From contig JANQQI010000139.1 in the NCBI GenBank assembly GCA_028285085.1, positions 52,129 to 116,128 of the forward strand: 64,000 nucleotides of DNA, read 5' to 3'. This DNA is from Saprospiraceae bacterium (GTDB lineage Bacteria; Bacteroidota; Bacteroidia; Chitinophagales; Saprospiraceae). A program made the position numbers and the translations under genes. The notes under the pieces were generated by a model. The model did no database searches, had not been told where the DNA came from, and saw only the letters and a list, made by a program, of their open reading frames with translations. Positions 8,899-19,000 of the stretch are shown here, in pieces. Each line of letters opens with the position of its first letter. Within the stretch, counting starts at the first letter, position 1.

Positions 8899-8928
8899 TT
8901 TATAAGTATTACAACAGTTCTACCTTTG
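8899..8928 (+). promoter_or_regulatory. Candidate promoter of ssrA
   Basis: TTT at 8899-8901 and, 19 bases on, a perfect TAnnTTTG (TACCTTTG) at 8921-8928. The predicted transcript start near 8936 would leave about 33 bases to be trimmed from the 5' end of the tmRNA at 8969. Confidence 0.45.
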
Positions 8929-8968
8929 AATACAGTGAAAAATGTTTCGCTGGTCGAAATTGAAATAT

Positions 8969-9341
8969 GGGGCTGACTGGAATCGACAGGAAGGTTTATC
9001 AGTTAGTAAGCATGTCGAGTGATGAATATCAGACTCGTAAAAATCAATATTCAAACTCTTTTATATGGCAATCGTAACTTTGCCATGGCAGCCTAATTCT
9101 AGGAATTAGATGCCTTTGTGCCGTGCATTTGACGCCTGATACACAGTGTGCCGCATATCAACAACCCTTCAGGCTAGCAAACCGGATCGCTTCGACCGGC
9201 GCGCGAAACCTTAGAGGCTAAGGATTGCGCATAGGAGGGTTTCCAATCCTACCGCTTTCCCGACAATCTAACTGGAAAATAAACATGTAGAAAGCTCTCT
9301 GTTGCTTTGTCTGGACCCGGGTTCAACTCCCGGCAGCTCCA
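8969..9341 (+). ncRNA. ssrA: Transfer-messenger RNA (tmRNA)
   Basis: tmRNA rescues stalled ribosomes and tags the unfinished protein for proteolysis. The 5' end GGGGCTG pairs with CAGCTCC at 9334-9340 to make the tRNA-like acceptor stem, with discriminator A at 9341; CCA is not encoded. The 3' part carries the T-arm GTTCAACTCC preceded by GGACCCGG. The tag reading frame ends GGC AAT CGT AAC TTT GCC ATG GCA GCC TAA at 9067-9096, giving GNRNFAMAA at the tag C-terminus. The inverted repeat CTAATTC-TAG-GAATTAG just after it fits helix 5. Length (373) is normal. The exact resume codon cannot be fixed by eye. Confidence 0.93.
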
Positions 9342-9351
9342 CTTTGTAAGA

Positions 9352-9385
9352 AAGCCGCTATCACATCTTCGTGATAGCGGCTTTT
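9352..9385 (+). terminator. Rho-independent terminator of ssrA
   Basis: AAGCCGCTATCAC-ATCTTC-GTGATAGCGGCTTTT is a perfect 13-base-pair stem followed by T residues, ten bases after the tmRNA 3' end. Confidence 0.9.
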
Positions 9386-9425
9386 GGCATTTTAGGTACT
9401 TTATTAAAATACCCTTTTTGGGATA

Positions 9426-9456
9426 TTGCAAATCGGCAAAATGAGCACTAACTTTG
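9426..9456 (+). promoter_or_regulatory. Promoter of the cytochrome c peroxidase gene
   Basis: TTG at 9426-9428, a 20-base spacer, and a perfect TAnnTTTG (TAACTTTG) at 9449-9456. The expected start near 9463 leaves a leader of about 50 bases. Confidence 0.55.
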
Positions 9457-9514
9457 TATAGTTATTGATGATGCCTTATAGGCAAAAACTATAATCCCAG
9501 GGATAAATTGTACC

Positions 9515-10849
9515 ATGAGCCGACATTATTACATTTTAGCAGCCCTCCTGTTGCTTATTTTTGCTTGCTCCAAAGATAAAATCTACGTTGCTTCAGCCCT
9601 CGATAATGAGTTGGAGAATGTGATTAATCGTTATGGGGGAACGGATGAATTCATTCTACCCGAAAGCGACGACTATCAAAATATTCCTCAAGATCCTTTC
9701 AATCCACTTTCCCAAGGTAAAATTGAACTCGGTAAGATGCTTTTCTACGAAACGGGCTTGGCTTTAGCGCCAATTCACGATGTAGCCGAAGGGACTTACA
9801 GCTGTGCGACTTGTCATATCCCTTCGGCGGGATTTCGGCCGGGCCGTCCTCAGGGGATTGCTGATGGTGGTGCAGGTTTTGGTGATAATGGAGAAGGTCG
9901 ATTCATGGGAGGATTATATGATGAAACGGAGCTTGATGTTCAAGGGGCGCGTCCTCTGAGCGTGTTGAATGTGGCTTTTGTGGAAAATACGTCTTGGAAT
10001 GGTCAGTTTGGAGGAGGTGGTGTAAATGTAGGGACAGAAGCCTTATGGTCACAAGACACAACGACTGAAATTAATCATCTTGGCTATGCTGGATTGGAGA
10101 GTCAAAATATAGAGGGGCTTAAAATTCACCGAATGGTGGTGAATAAAGAGATTGCCGATACCTATGGTTACACGTCATACTTCGATGCTTGTTTTCCAGA
10201 ATACCCGGAGGAAGAACGCTATACTTTGGAAACAGCAAGCTTCGCTATCTCAGCTTATCTACGCAGTTTGTTGACCACCGAGGCGCCATTTCAACTCTGG
10301 TTGAAAGGAGATCATACGGCTCTGACCGACTCAGAAAAACGAGGAGGTATTCTTTTCTTTGATAAAGCGAATTGTGCATCTTGTCACCGGGAGGCAAATC
10401 TTGGTTCAAATACTTTTTATGCACTGGGGGTCAATGACTTATTCCAAAATGCCGCCTCTTTTAATACGGATGAAAATGATCCCCGCAACTTTGGACGTGG
10501 TGGTTTTACCGGCGAAGCTGAGGATATGTTTAAGTTTAAAGTGCCTCAACTTTATAATATGGCCGATGCACCGTTCTACTTCCACGGTGCGAGCAAAGAA
10601 AGCTTACGCGAGGTCGTGGAGTACTTCAACTTAGCCATTCCCGAAAATGATCGTGTACCAGCTAATCTGATTGCCCCGAATTTTGATCCACTGGAACTTA
10701 GTGATCAGGAGATTACAGATCTGGAGGCTTTCTTAGCTAATGCGTTGCGCGACCCCAATCTAGAGCGTTACGTTCCTGAGGAAGTGCTTTCCGGGAACTG
10801 TTTCCCCAATAATGATGCGTTTTCTCAGGTTGATTTAGGTTGTAACTAA
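9515..10849 (+). CDS. Di-haem cytochrome c peroxidase-family lipoprotein
   Basis: 444 residues. The N-terminus is a lipoprotein signal with Cys at about residue 18 (LIFACSKDK). Two c-type haem sites are seen: CATCH at about residue 98 and CASCH at about 287, each in the expected context (GTYSCATCHIPSAGFRPG; FFDKANCASCHREANLG). SVLNVAF and the C-terminal FYFHGASKESLREVVEYF with LSDQEITDLEAFLANAL match the bacterial cytochrome c peroxidase/MauG family, which reduces hydrogen peroxide or oxidises partner proteins in the periplasm. It is longer than classical enzymes (~330) because of extra sequence around residues 100-200. It has its own promoter and overlaps the next gene's stop by four bases. 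Confidence 0.9.
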   Translation: MSRHYYILAALLLLIFACSKDKIYVASALDNELENVINRYGGTDEFILPESDDYQNIPQDPFNPLSQGKIELGKMLFYETGLALAPIHDVAEGTYSCATCHIPSAGFRPGRPQGIADGGAGFGDNGEGRFMGGLYDETELDVQGARPLSVLNVAFVENTSWNGQFGGGGVNVGTEALWSQDTTTEINHLGYAGLESQNIEGLKIHRMVVNKEIADTYGYTSYFDACFPEYPEEERYTLETASFAISAYLRSLLTTEAPFQLWLKGDHTALTDSEKRGGILFFDKANCASCHREANLGSNTFYALGVNDLFQNAASFNTDENDPRNFGRGGFTGEAEDMFKFKVPQLYNMADAPFYFHGASKESLREVVEYFNLAIPENDRVPANLIAPNFDPLELSDQEITDLEAFLANALRDPNLERYVPEEVLSGNCFPNNDAFSQVDLGCN

Positions 10850-11538
10850 AGGGTCAGATATACTCCTATTTCAAGCGACAAATAGACCGTACTCATATCA
10901 ATGGCTTTGGTCGTATTCGTTGGCGGAAACTGCCCATCGAAGAGATCTAAATTGAAGCGATAGATATTTTTTTCGACGCTACTACCAATTCCTACCCCAA
11001 TTGTCGGCGTCCATTGATAAATAATGTCCACTCCACCAGCGACGGAAAATCCCGTTGCGCGAGTTCCAAAATATTGCCGGAGATAGGAATCCTCGGGCGC
11101 ATCCGAAGATTGATAGGTATAACTTGTTTCGGGAAAATAGGCGAGGCTCACCCCCGCTCCGAGATGACCTATAGCTTTGAATTGTCGCCATTTCGGGGAA
11201 GCGATATAAAGTCCCAGTCTGACCGCGTGCTCTTGCCAATTATCTCTACGGCTGGCATCAATTAAGGCATCTTCCACAAAAGTTTCCGTTAATTCATCTG
11301 CTCCTAGAGCAATACTTTTGAAGCTGTAGTTGAGTCCAAGACCGATTTGGCGGCTGAGCATGGCGTAATGAATATTTACAGCCGCGCCGAGGGTTGGTGT
11401 AGAAGAAAAAGTCGTATTGTTGAAATCTAATACGAGTGCACTACCACCCTGTATTTGGAAATGGTGCCGCAAAGTATCCTGAGCTTGTGTGGCACCTAGA
11501 CCAAGTAAAAGTAAAAAAATGAGTAAGCTATTTTTCAT
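10846..11538 (-). CDS. Outer-membrane beta-barrel-like protein
   Basis: 230 residues with a signal peptide (MKNSLLIFLLLLGLGATQAQ). The rest is alternating amphipathic strands ending in the C-terminal YLSLEIGVYLTL, and glycine-rich phrases (GLGLNYSFKSI, LGAGVSLAYF, TIGVGIGSSVEKNIYRFNLDL), the usual picture of an eight-strand outer-membrane porin-like barrel. No specific family is recognised. Its last four bases overlap the end of the peroxidase gene on the other strand. Confidence 0.75.
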   Translation of the reverse strand: MKNSLLIFLLLLGLGATQAQDTLRHHFQIQGGSALVLDFNNTTFSSTPTLGAAVNIHYAMLSRQIGLGLNYSFKSIALGADELTETFVEDALIDASRRDNWQEHAVRLGLYIASPKWRQFKAIGHLGAGVSLAYFPETSYTYQSSDAPEDSYLRQYFGTRATGFSVAGGVDIIYQWTPTIGVGIGSSVEKNIYRFNLDLFDGQFPPTNTTKAIDMSTVYLSLEIGVYLTL

Positions 11539-11580
11539 GCCGGAAAATTACGAAAAATGGCTTACTCGTTTGTTAATTAC

Positions 11581-12786
11581 CTATTCTTCTAATTGAATCG
11601 CCATGGCGAAGTAGGCATCAGTGGTGTAAAGAATGCCGGTTTCGGGATTGATGGTGATGCCTTGGCGGAATCCTGCGCTGTAGTTGCGCTCGTTGGGTGA
11701 ATCCTTGGCCCAGATTTCTTGTCCATCACTAGTGCGTATACAGTGAAGCTGTCCATCCCCGGCACTACCGAAGTAGATATGTCCTTGATAATAGACCATA
11801 TTGTCGACGGTGGATGCGGTATTTTTATTTTCCCAAATTTTGGTACCAGTATCTAAATTAAAGGCGTAGAGATCGTCGTTGTCTCCATTAGCAATTAGCA
11901 TGTTTTCAGCCACGATAGCCAGACAGCTCGCAAAACTGCTTCCTGGTTCGACCTGCCAGATCAACTCACCGGTAGCTGGATCTACACAGGAAACTGTGCG
12001 CATACCCAAAAAATAGACTTTATCATTGTGAATCAAAGGAAGATGTATCGCAGAATTGCCGGTAGGTGTCAGGTCTTCGATGATCCATTCGTAGTCGTTA
12101 GTCGTTTGATTATAGGCATAAAGGTCCACCTTGCCTTTGGCTTCATTGAAGTTCCACTGTCGCAATTGGAAAATCAAAAGTGATTCTCCTTTGTCATTAA
12201 TCCATTCGACTGGGGGCTCAATTCCGGGCCGATATCCTCCCTTTTTGACATTGGTGAGAATAGTTGACCAATTACCTTCCAGGTAGTGGGATGATTTTAA
12301 GAAGCATGTGTCGTAATCGAAGCCTTCGCTACCGTGGGCGAAGAAAACCTGATCTTTACTCATATTCATCCTCACTCGACTATTACCAAAATCACTGATC
12401 CAGATAGCTTGTCCATTCTGTAAATTAATTGCAATGACGCCTCTGGTGACGCTAGCAATGAGAAAATCATTGTGTACCTACGTTACTTGGAATATAACCG
12501 GTAAGTTGATCTGAAGACCAATGAGATCTCCTGTCTGCTGGTCTCTCATGTAAAGCAATTTATTGTCTGTAACAAAGCCTGCGCTGAACACCACTTTATC
12601 TTGAAATAACACCGGTGCGATGGAAAAACCACTACTGGTGTCTGCTGTTAGGGGTTCCTGCCAAAGTACTTTCCAGGTACCATTGTAAAGGACACGGTTG
12701 GGACTAGTGGATGTCGGGAAATGCAAAGATTCTTTGTGGCAGCTGAATAAAAAGAATAGGAGTAATATGTGATATGTTATTTTCAT
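11581..12786 (-). pseudogene. PQQ-type beta-propeller lipoprotein interrupted by an in-frame TAG
   Basis: Reading from the ATG at 12786 gives a lipoprotein (MKITYHILLLFFLFSCHKE) that stops at TAG, 12480-12478, after 102 codons. The very same frame continues without further stop to 11581 and keeps reading as propeller blades: VHNDFLIASVTRGVIAINLQ, then CVDPATGELIWQVEPGS, LYAFNLDTGTKIWENK and LHCIRTSDGQEIWAKD. The blades belong to PQQ-like outer-membrane or periplasmic scaffold proteins (BamB-like shape). No frameshift is needed; only one codon is off (CAG or TGG to TAG would do). It follows the secreted-protein gene at 12800-13300 by 13 bases. It may be a recent pseudogene, a read-through gene or a sequencing error. 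Confidence 0.75.
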
Positions 12787-12799
12787 CTTAAGTTGGGTT

Positions 12800-13300
12800 T
12801 TATTCCGTACGTGACTCAGTGAAGAAAAAGTCACCATAACTTCCATTATATAAATTCGTGAGTTTCTTTTTCAACTCCTCATCATTCCGCATCTGCATAT
12901 GAGAAGAATTCTCAAGTTTTACAGGATCGGCAGTTGCCCCCGTCATATAGGATGCAGACTCCTTGAGCACTACACCATCATTGGGTTTGGTAACTTGAAT
13001 AGTGATATTGACCGGATCGCCGGCTAACAGCTCACAATTATCAGGGCAATTGTCAGGATCCGTGATGGGGTAATCGTAAGTATCTCCCTCGGGGGTATTA
13101 CATTGACAGCTGTATTCTTCATTAACTGTAATGGTCTCCACATCTAGTGCACCGATGATAGCCTGCCAGTTTTCGTCGGCGTCGACTAGCCATACCGCTG
13201 GTCGCTGGAGTTGGATTTTCATTTCATTTGAGTTTAGTGAATAAAATGTCATGAGCACAAGTGGTACTATCCACAGTACTCGATTTAATTGTGTCAACAC
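12800..13300 (-). CDS. Small exported protein with Cys cluster, function unknown
   Basis: 166 residues from a GTG; the hydrophobic N-terminus (LNRVLWIVPLVLMTFYSL) favours this start over internal ATGs. The middle carries several Cys (YSCQCNTPEGD, DPDNCPDNCELL) that could bind metal or form disulfides. The C-terminal ~60 residues are polar and helical (ELKKKLTNLYNG). I recognise no family. It ends 13 bases before the broken propeller lipoprotein, so they are likely one operon. Confidence 0.55.
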   Translation of the reverse strand: MLTQLNRVLWIVPLVLMTFYSLNSNEMKIQLQRPAVWLVDADENWQAIIGALDVETITVNEEYSCQCNTPEGDTYDYPITDPDNCPDNCELLAGDPVNITIQVTKPNDGVVLKESASYMTGATADPVKLENSSHMQMRNDEELKKKLTNLYNGSYGDFFFTESRTE

Positions 13301-13735
13301 TTTTTCCTAAATGAAATGGGGTGAACTATCATGTGGCAAAGTATTAATAGTTCAAAAAATGAAAAGCGTTTTGGTTAATACCAAATCGATCTCTATACGC
13401 ATATAGAAAACAGAGGTAAAGGATAATTGTGTACTTTAAACAGTAGCTGGCTGTCGTATTTTTAGATTAGATTATCTCTTTGATAATTCTTAGATATTAC
13501 AATTTTCGACGCAAATATTCGACGTTTAATCATTGTCAATGAATCAAAGTGATGTCAAAGAAACGAGAAGATCAGCTACGTTTGATTATCCTTCCCATTA
13601 ATGAGAGAGCAATTTGTAATTATTATTATTTGTTAGAATAGAGGGACAATATATTCTATTTTATAACAATAATATTACATTGTTTAAATTGATGATTAAA
13701 ATATAAAATAAATATGAAAGTATTTTGTTGTAATA
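13301..13735. other. AT-rich intergenic region, no gene seen
   Basis: About 435 bases, very AT-rich toward 13620-13735, with runs of TATTATTA type and no open frame with coding character. It lies upstream of the - strand gene at 12800-13300 and downstream of the C25-like gene. Confidence 0.5.
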
Positions 13736-16009
13736 CTAATTTATGAGGACTATTCTTTTCTTCCTTGTCTGTGTTTTATTAAAAATATGAACAATATATA
13801 TGCCATTTGGTAAATCGGGAAGAACGACTTCCTGCTGATTTTTATCATCAAGCTGTTGTTTGAAAACCATTTGACCTCTATAATCCCAAAGCTCCAGCTG
13901 TCCTCCGTTACGTAAAAAAACATCCCCTTCAATAAACAACGTTCGCGAAGCCGGATTAGGATAAATTTGTAGATCTGCGGCTTGAGGGGACGAGGTATTA
14001 ATCAAAAAGTCAGAAGCCGTTCGAATGCCTGGACTTAAATTGAGATAAGTACCACTGCCACTAGTTTCGAGCTTCACGGCTCGGATCATGTAATGATAAA
14101 AACCATTGACACCGGGCATATCTTCGAAAAATAAGTCTGTTACGATTTCTGGGCTAATACGTTGGTACGGTCCATCAATACTATCTGATCGATAAATATA
14201 ATATCCCAAGATATCGGTATCGGGACTAGCAGTCCAACTCAATTGAACATTACCGTCAAAAAGGGCTTCCGCATTTTCCGCCGGAAGAACGGGATGCATG
14301 CGTATACTCGGATCTCCGAGCAGGGCGGTGTGCACCAGTTGTGGACCCGGAAGATCACCGGGTAATACGCTATTTTGAGTGCGCCGAACACTGTGTCCGA
14401 TCGGATATCCCATAGCCATATCGTGGAAATACCAGGCCGGGTTGCCCGCCCAGACATTGGTCAAGGTTAAGCCGGAGGCCAGCGGCGCGCGCAAGAAGTT
14501 GTTTTCATTGTCCCAATCACCGAATTGGCTACCAAAGAGCATCGTGAAAATACTGAGTAGGCTATCGTTGGCAAAGTCAGTCGTGCTACCTATGCCAGCC
14601 GAGCTGATGTGCGTTCCACTGCCACAACCATACGACCAAAGGAAGCTAGAATCGCGCAGCGAAGAGAAATAATCCAGTGCTTCAGTTTTATCACTACCTA
14701 GCAAAGGCGCGAAGTTCCGCCACCCACTGGCGGCGGGCGCCGCAAATGCATTTCCAAAATTATCGTCCACCAAGGCGCGACGTTCTACCGCAATCATGCC
14801 ATTGCGCCAAAGATGGTTTTTATCCAGATACTGGCGCGTCAATTCGATCTCATCGGCCTGAAAATCTGGCATATTATGAAAATCAACGCGGCCAACAGCT
14901 AGTTCGACTTGACCACTGGGGATCGCGCTTTGATCGAATTTACCATCCCCGGGAGTATTGTGATTACGTTCAAAAAAGGCGGTCGTGATATCGGCGGTTT
15001 CATCGGTCCAGGTACCGTCTAACTCCGCGTAATAAGTATCGGCTGACCAGGCGCCTTGGTGATTTTCAGAGTGGGTGTCTGGGTACATATCTCCCGAATA
15101 AGGGACTGGAATATGACCAATGATGAATAAGGAATTCAGGTCAGCGTGAGCCGAATACACTTCTTGAATTGTGGCTTTTACGCTGGTGACAGCATCATTT
15201 TTATTGGCCTCCCGGATCAAAACCTGCCAGCCGTCAAGAATCAGATCGGTGCGCAAGCGTTCGATTTCAGCGCTAAGCGCATCGGTGTATTCATCATCGA
15301 TGAGCAGGAGGATCTTACCACGGTCCTCGAGTGCTGGTGCGCGAATGCCAGCATAAATGAAGCCGTAGCGCGCCCGCTCAGCAATGAATTGCCCCACAAA
15401 GCCCGAGCTAGCCAGCTCGATGCTATTGTCCAAGTCTGTTAATGTCCAGGAGGTACTATTAGGAAACATATCCGGGGCAATGGTGATAATGACTTCGGTA
15501 CAGCCGTTACCATCGTCGCATACAGCAAAATCGAAAAGCGTATTAAATCCAAAATCACTGCCTTCGGTAACTATCTCTCCACAGGCTTCTAATTGATAAA
15601 AGCCGTGTCCAAAATTACAGCACAGTCCAATGCCGTACATGTCACTTAGCGCAAATCGAACATTCGTGCCAGCTGGAATACAGACTGTATCTTTAACCGT
15701 ATCGTACTGCTTTTTAAAAAAGGCATATTCAAAGGCTTCTTCGACTTCGATATTGGTATCCGAAAAACTGGTCGCCATCCACTCTAAATTAGCAATGGGA
15801 GCGCCCCAATCGGTCGCCTCAAGTGTTTTTCGGAAGACTTCATAGCCAGCAGCAGTTGAATCTATCGGCCAGCTAAAATCAATTCGTGGTGGATTCTCCT
15901 GCACAACTGCACTGACTTCAACCGAGCGTTGTCGTGCGGATTGTCCCCAACCGAGCTGGGAAATAAAAATTAGACATAAACAAAGATATCGTGTTCTCAT
16001 GGGGATCAT
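13736..16009 (-). CDS. Secreted gingipain (C25)-fold protein, probably inactive, T9SS tail
   Basis: 757 residues; the signal peptide (MRTRYLCLCLIFISQLGWGQ) argues for the ATG at 16000, three codons in. Order: fibronectin-III-like part (~38-95), a beta-rich insert with paired Cys (~110-225), a C25-like core (~228-575), a second fibronectin-III domain (~580-670), and a T9SS type A tail (IYPNPASRTLFIEGD to KRIVLIN). The core shows ILLLIDDEYTDAL, LFIIGHIPVPYSG, SADTYYAELDG and VELAVGRVDF, the strand pattern of gingipain-type cysteine peptidases. Where active members have GHG, this reads SYGCGSG, and where they have the catalytic Cys it reads FGSQFGDWD. So a peptidase fold is likely and activity is doubtful. 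It sits 21 bases after the sugar-dehydrogenase-like gene. Confidence 0.7.
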   Translation of the reverse strand: MIPMRTRYLCLCLIFISQLGWGQSARQRSVEVSAVVQENPPRIDFSWPIDSTAAGYEVFRKTLEATDWGAPIANLEWMATSFSDTNIEVEEAFEYAFFKKQYDTVKDTVCIPAGTNVRFALSDMYGIGLCCNFGHGFYQLEACGEIVTEGSDFGFNTLFDFAVCDDGNGCTEVIITIAPDMFPNSTSWTLTDLDNSIELASSGFVGQFIAERARYGFIYAGIRAPALEDRGKILLLIDDEYTDALSAEIERLRTDLILDGWQVLIREANKNDAVTSVKATIQEVYSAHADLNSLFIIGHIPVPYSGDMYPDTHSENHQGAWSADTYYAELDGTWTDETADITTAFFERNHNTPGDGKFDQSAIPSGQVELAVGRVDFHNMPDFQADEIELTRQYLDKNHLWRNGMIAVERRALVDDNFGNAFAAPAASGWRNFAPLLGSDKTEALDYFSSLRDSSFLWSYGCGSGTHISSAGIGSTTDFANDSLLSIFTMLFGSQFGDWDNENNFLRAPLASGLTLTNVWAGNPAWYFHDMAMGYPIGHSVRRTQNSVLPGDLPGPQLVHTALLGDPSIRMHPVLPAENAEALFDGNVQLSWTASPDTDILGYYIYRSDSIDGPYQRISPEIVTDLFFEDMPGVNGFYHYMIRAVKLETSGSGTYLNLSPGIRTASDFLINTSSPQAADLQIYPNPASRTLFIEGDVFLRNGGQLELWDYRGQMVFKQQLDDKNQQEVVLPDLPNGIYIVHIFNKTQTRKKRIVLIN

Positions 16010-16030
16010 TTATCGGATATTTGGCGTGAC

Positions 16031-19000
16031 TTAATCTCTTATTTTTACAAAGTTCTTTTGTTGAAATCGGAATCCATCCATTTTAATATAAAATGTGTAA
16101 AAGCCACTGCTCCACATGGATACCGGAATCACGATTTTACCGCGACCGATGTCTGTGAACAGACTAGATTTGGCCATGACGGTGCCCAGACTATTGGAAA
16201 CGAAGTAAACCAGTTCGCCGGCTTCGGAGGTCTCATACTCTACGACCACAAAATCTTCTACCGGATTTGGATACAGTCGAAGCTTCAACCCACGATCCTG
16301 ATCAGCGGTAGAAGGGCGATTAAGCGCCCAGCTACTATTGCTGTTTGCACTGCTGGTGGGGCATCCCATGACTTGTACTTCAGCTAAGGCCATGAAACCT
16401 GCATCTATTTTTTGAATACGCACGTAACGGCCCGTTCGACCAATCTCAACTGTACTAGGTGTGCCCCCGATAGTATTCTGGATGTAGCTCGATACGCCAG
16501 GCTGACTCAACACTTCATTGAGATTACTGGATACAAAGGGCGCGTCAGATACCAGGACGTAATAGTTATTTAGGAAGTTAGAGCAGCAATCTGTGCGATT
16601 CCAAAGATCGATATAATCAATTTCGTTGATATTGCCTAAGTCAACTTCCCACCAAGGTTGATTCTGCCAGCCGGTGCTGGATACCGAATAGTCTAGATAC
16701 CAATTTCCACTGGTATTATCATCGATGGCCAGCTCAGGCTCACCGCCACCATTGGCATAAATACTGGATTGAGTGGCGGTACCATTGAGGGCTAAGTTGC
16801 TCACTGATGTACAGTCGCCACCATTGGTTGGCGCAACATATTCTACTGTCAGCAAGTTTGAGGCATTATTAGGATTACCAGCGATGTCGGTGACTTGATT
16901 GGCCGGTAGCTCGATGGTTAATTCACCCTCGGCATCTGGCGTAGCCGTAAAGGAATAGACCACCCCATTACCATTGAGATTGCTGGCGCTGGCGTTAGTC
17001 AATACTAAATCACTGAGGGTCAGGCCGGTGATAACTTCGCTAAAATTCAGCGCTACTTCGAAGCTACCGCTCACCGGATTATCGGCATTACTTAGCGTTG
17101 CTTCCGGTGGAGTGGTGTCATCATTATTTGGATCACCGTCTTCGGGACAGCCGAACACTTCGACTTCAGCTAGTGCCACAAAACCAGTGCCGGTGCTTTG
17201 AACTCGTACGTAGCGACCATTGCGATTGATAGGGATTAGGCTGGGCGAACCAGCGATTTCAGTTTGATGGTAAGCGGTGACGCCTGCTTGATTGAGTGTC
17301 GCATTTAAGCTTTCCGAAATAAAAGGCGCATCGGATACAAAGACGTAATAATCGCTCAAGAAATTAGAACAACAATCCGTTCGATTCCAAATATTTACCC
17401 AGTCAATACTCGAGACTTCACCGAGGTCAACTTCCCACCAAGGCTGACTCTGCCAACCGGTGCTGGATACCGAATAATCCAGATACCAATTACCGTTTGT
17501 GTTTCCATCGACAGCTAACTCAGGACCCGCGAGGTTGTTACCGTAATCGCTGGATTGACTGGCCGCTTTGTTTTCCGCCAAATTGTACGGACTATTACAT
17601 TCGCCACCAGTTCCTGGCATGGTGTAGGTGACGCTCAAAAGATTGGATGCGGTATTCTCGTTCCCTGCATTATCCGTAACGGCGCTGGCCGGTAGCTGAA
17701 TGGTAACTTCGCCATCCACATTGGGCGTTACCGTAAAACTGTAAGCTGCTCCGGTACCGCCAAGATTTGAGGCGCTACCATTATTCAAGTCGAAGTCAGA
17801 CAAAGAGAGTCCATTAATTACTTCGCTGAATTGTACATCCACTGTAAAAGCACCACTAACATTTGAACTACTGGTGCTGACCATGACCGTAGGAGGGGTA
17901 GTGTCGGTGCCAGTACCCGGCATACCTTCACAGCCAATTACTTCAGCTTCAGCCAGGGCCATAAAGCCTGTTCCATCTTTTTGTAATCGAACGTAACGAC
18001 CATTCACATTTGTAATAACCGTAGAAGGTGTTCCCGCTGTAGTTGTTTGATGGAAACTTTGTACATCAGGATCGCTGAGAAGTACATTTAAATTATTAGA
18101 ATTGAAAGGAGATTCCGAAATGAGAATATAATAATTGTCCAAAAAATCAGCACAGCAGTCGGTACGGTTCCAAATTCGTAACTCCTGAATTTCGGAAACA
18201 CTACTCAGATCGACTTCCCACCAGGGATCATTTTGCCAACCTGTACTCGAAACGGAAAAATCCAAGTACCAATTTCCATTGGTATTACCATCTACCGCCA
18301 ATTCTGGTCCGGCGCCATTGTTCCCATAGTCACTGGAATGAACAGCCGTTTTCCCTTCTGCTATATTTGATGGTGAACTACAATCACCAGTTGCCGGCTC
18401 GGTATAATTGACGTTGAGTGTATTTGACGCTAGGTTGCCATTGCCAGCCGCATCTTCAGCCTGATTGGCGGGCAATTGAATGCTGATATTACCTTCTGCT
18501 TGTGGACTCACTTGAAAGGAGTAGCTGTCACCGCTGCCACTGAGATTTGAAATAGTTCCATTGGTAATTATGAAGTCGTTGGCACTTAGACTCGTGACGG
18601 GTTCATTAAATGCGACGGTTACTACAAAAGAGGTAGTCACTTCATTACTTGGGGTATTTAACAGAACCGTAGGGGGCTCTGTATCGGGTGCTTCAGCTTC
18701 GGGAAAGAGCAAGAATTGAGGAACTACTTGTTGTGATTGATTCGGACTTGACCATTCTAGTTTGGCGGAAGCCTGTCCTCCATTTTCGTAAAACTCCATG
18801 ACAATTGGTACGCGCTCGCCGGCCGTCATGCTAATGGTGCCACTATGTGCCGTAGCGGACTGATCAACCCATTCATCAATAATCAAGAAATCATTCACCC
18901 AGAGTCGCACACCGTCATCGGTCGTGGTCGTAAAGGTATAATTTTCGGTATGTGCTGGAAGAACTTCACCACTCCAGCGAACCGAGTAGGTATTAACGCC

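Noticed and set aside
11581..12375. Separate gene starting at the GTG at 12375
   Set aside because: The frame is continuous with coding blades upstream of the GTG up to the TAG at 12478; it is one interrupted gene.
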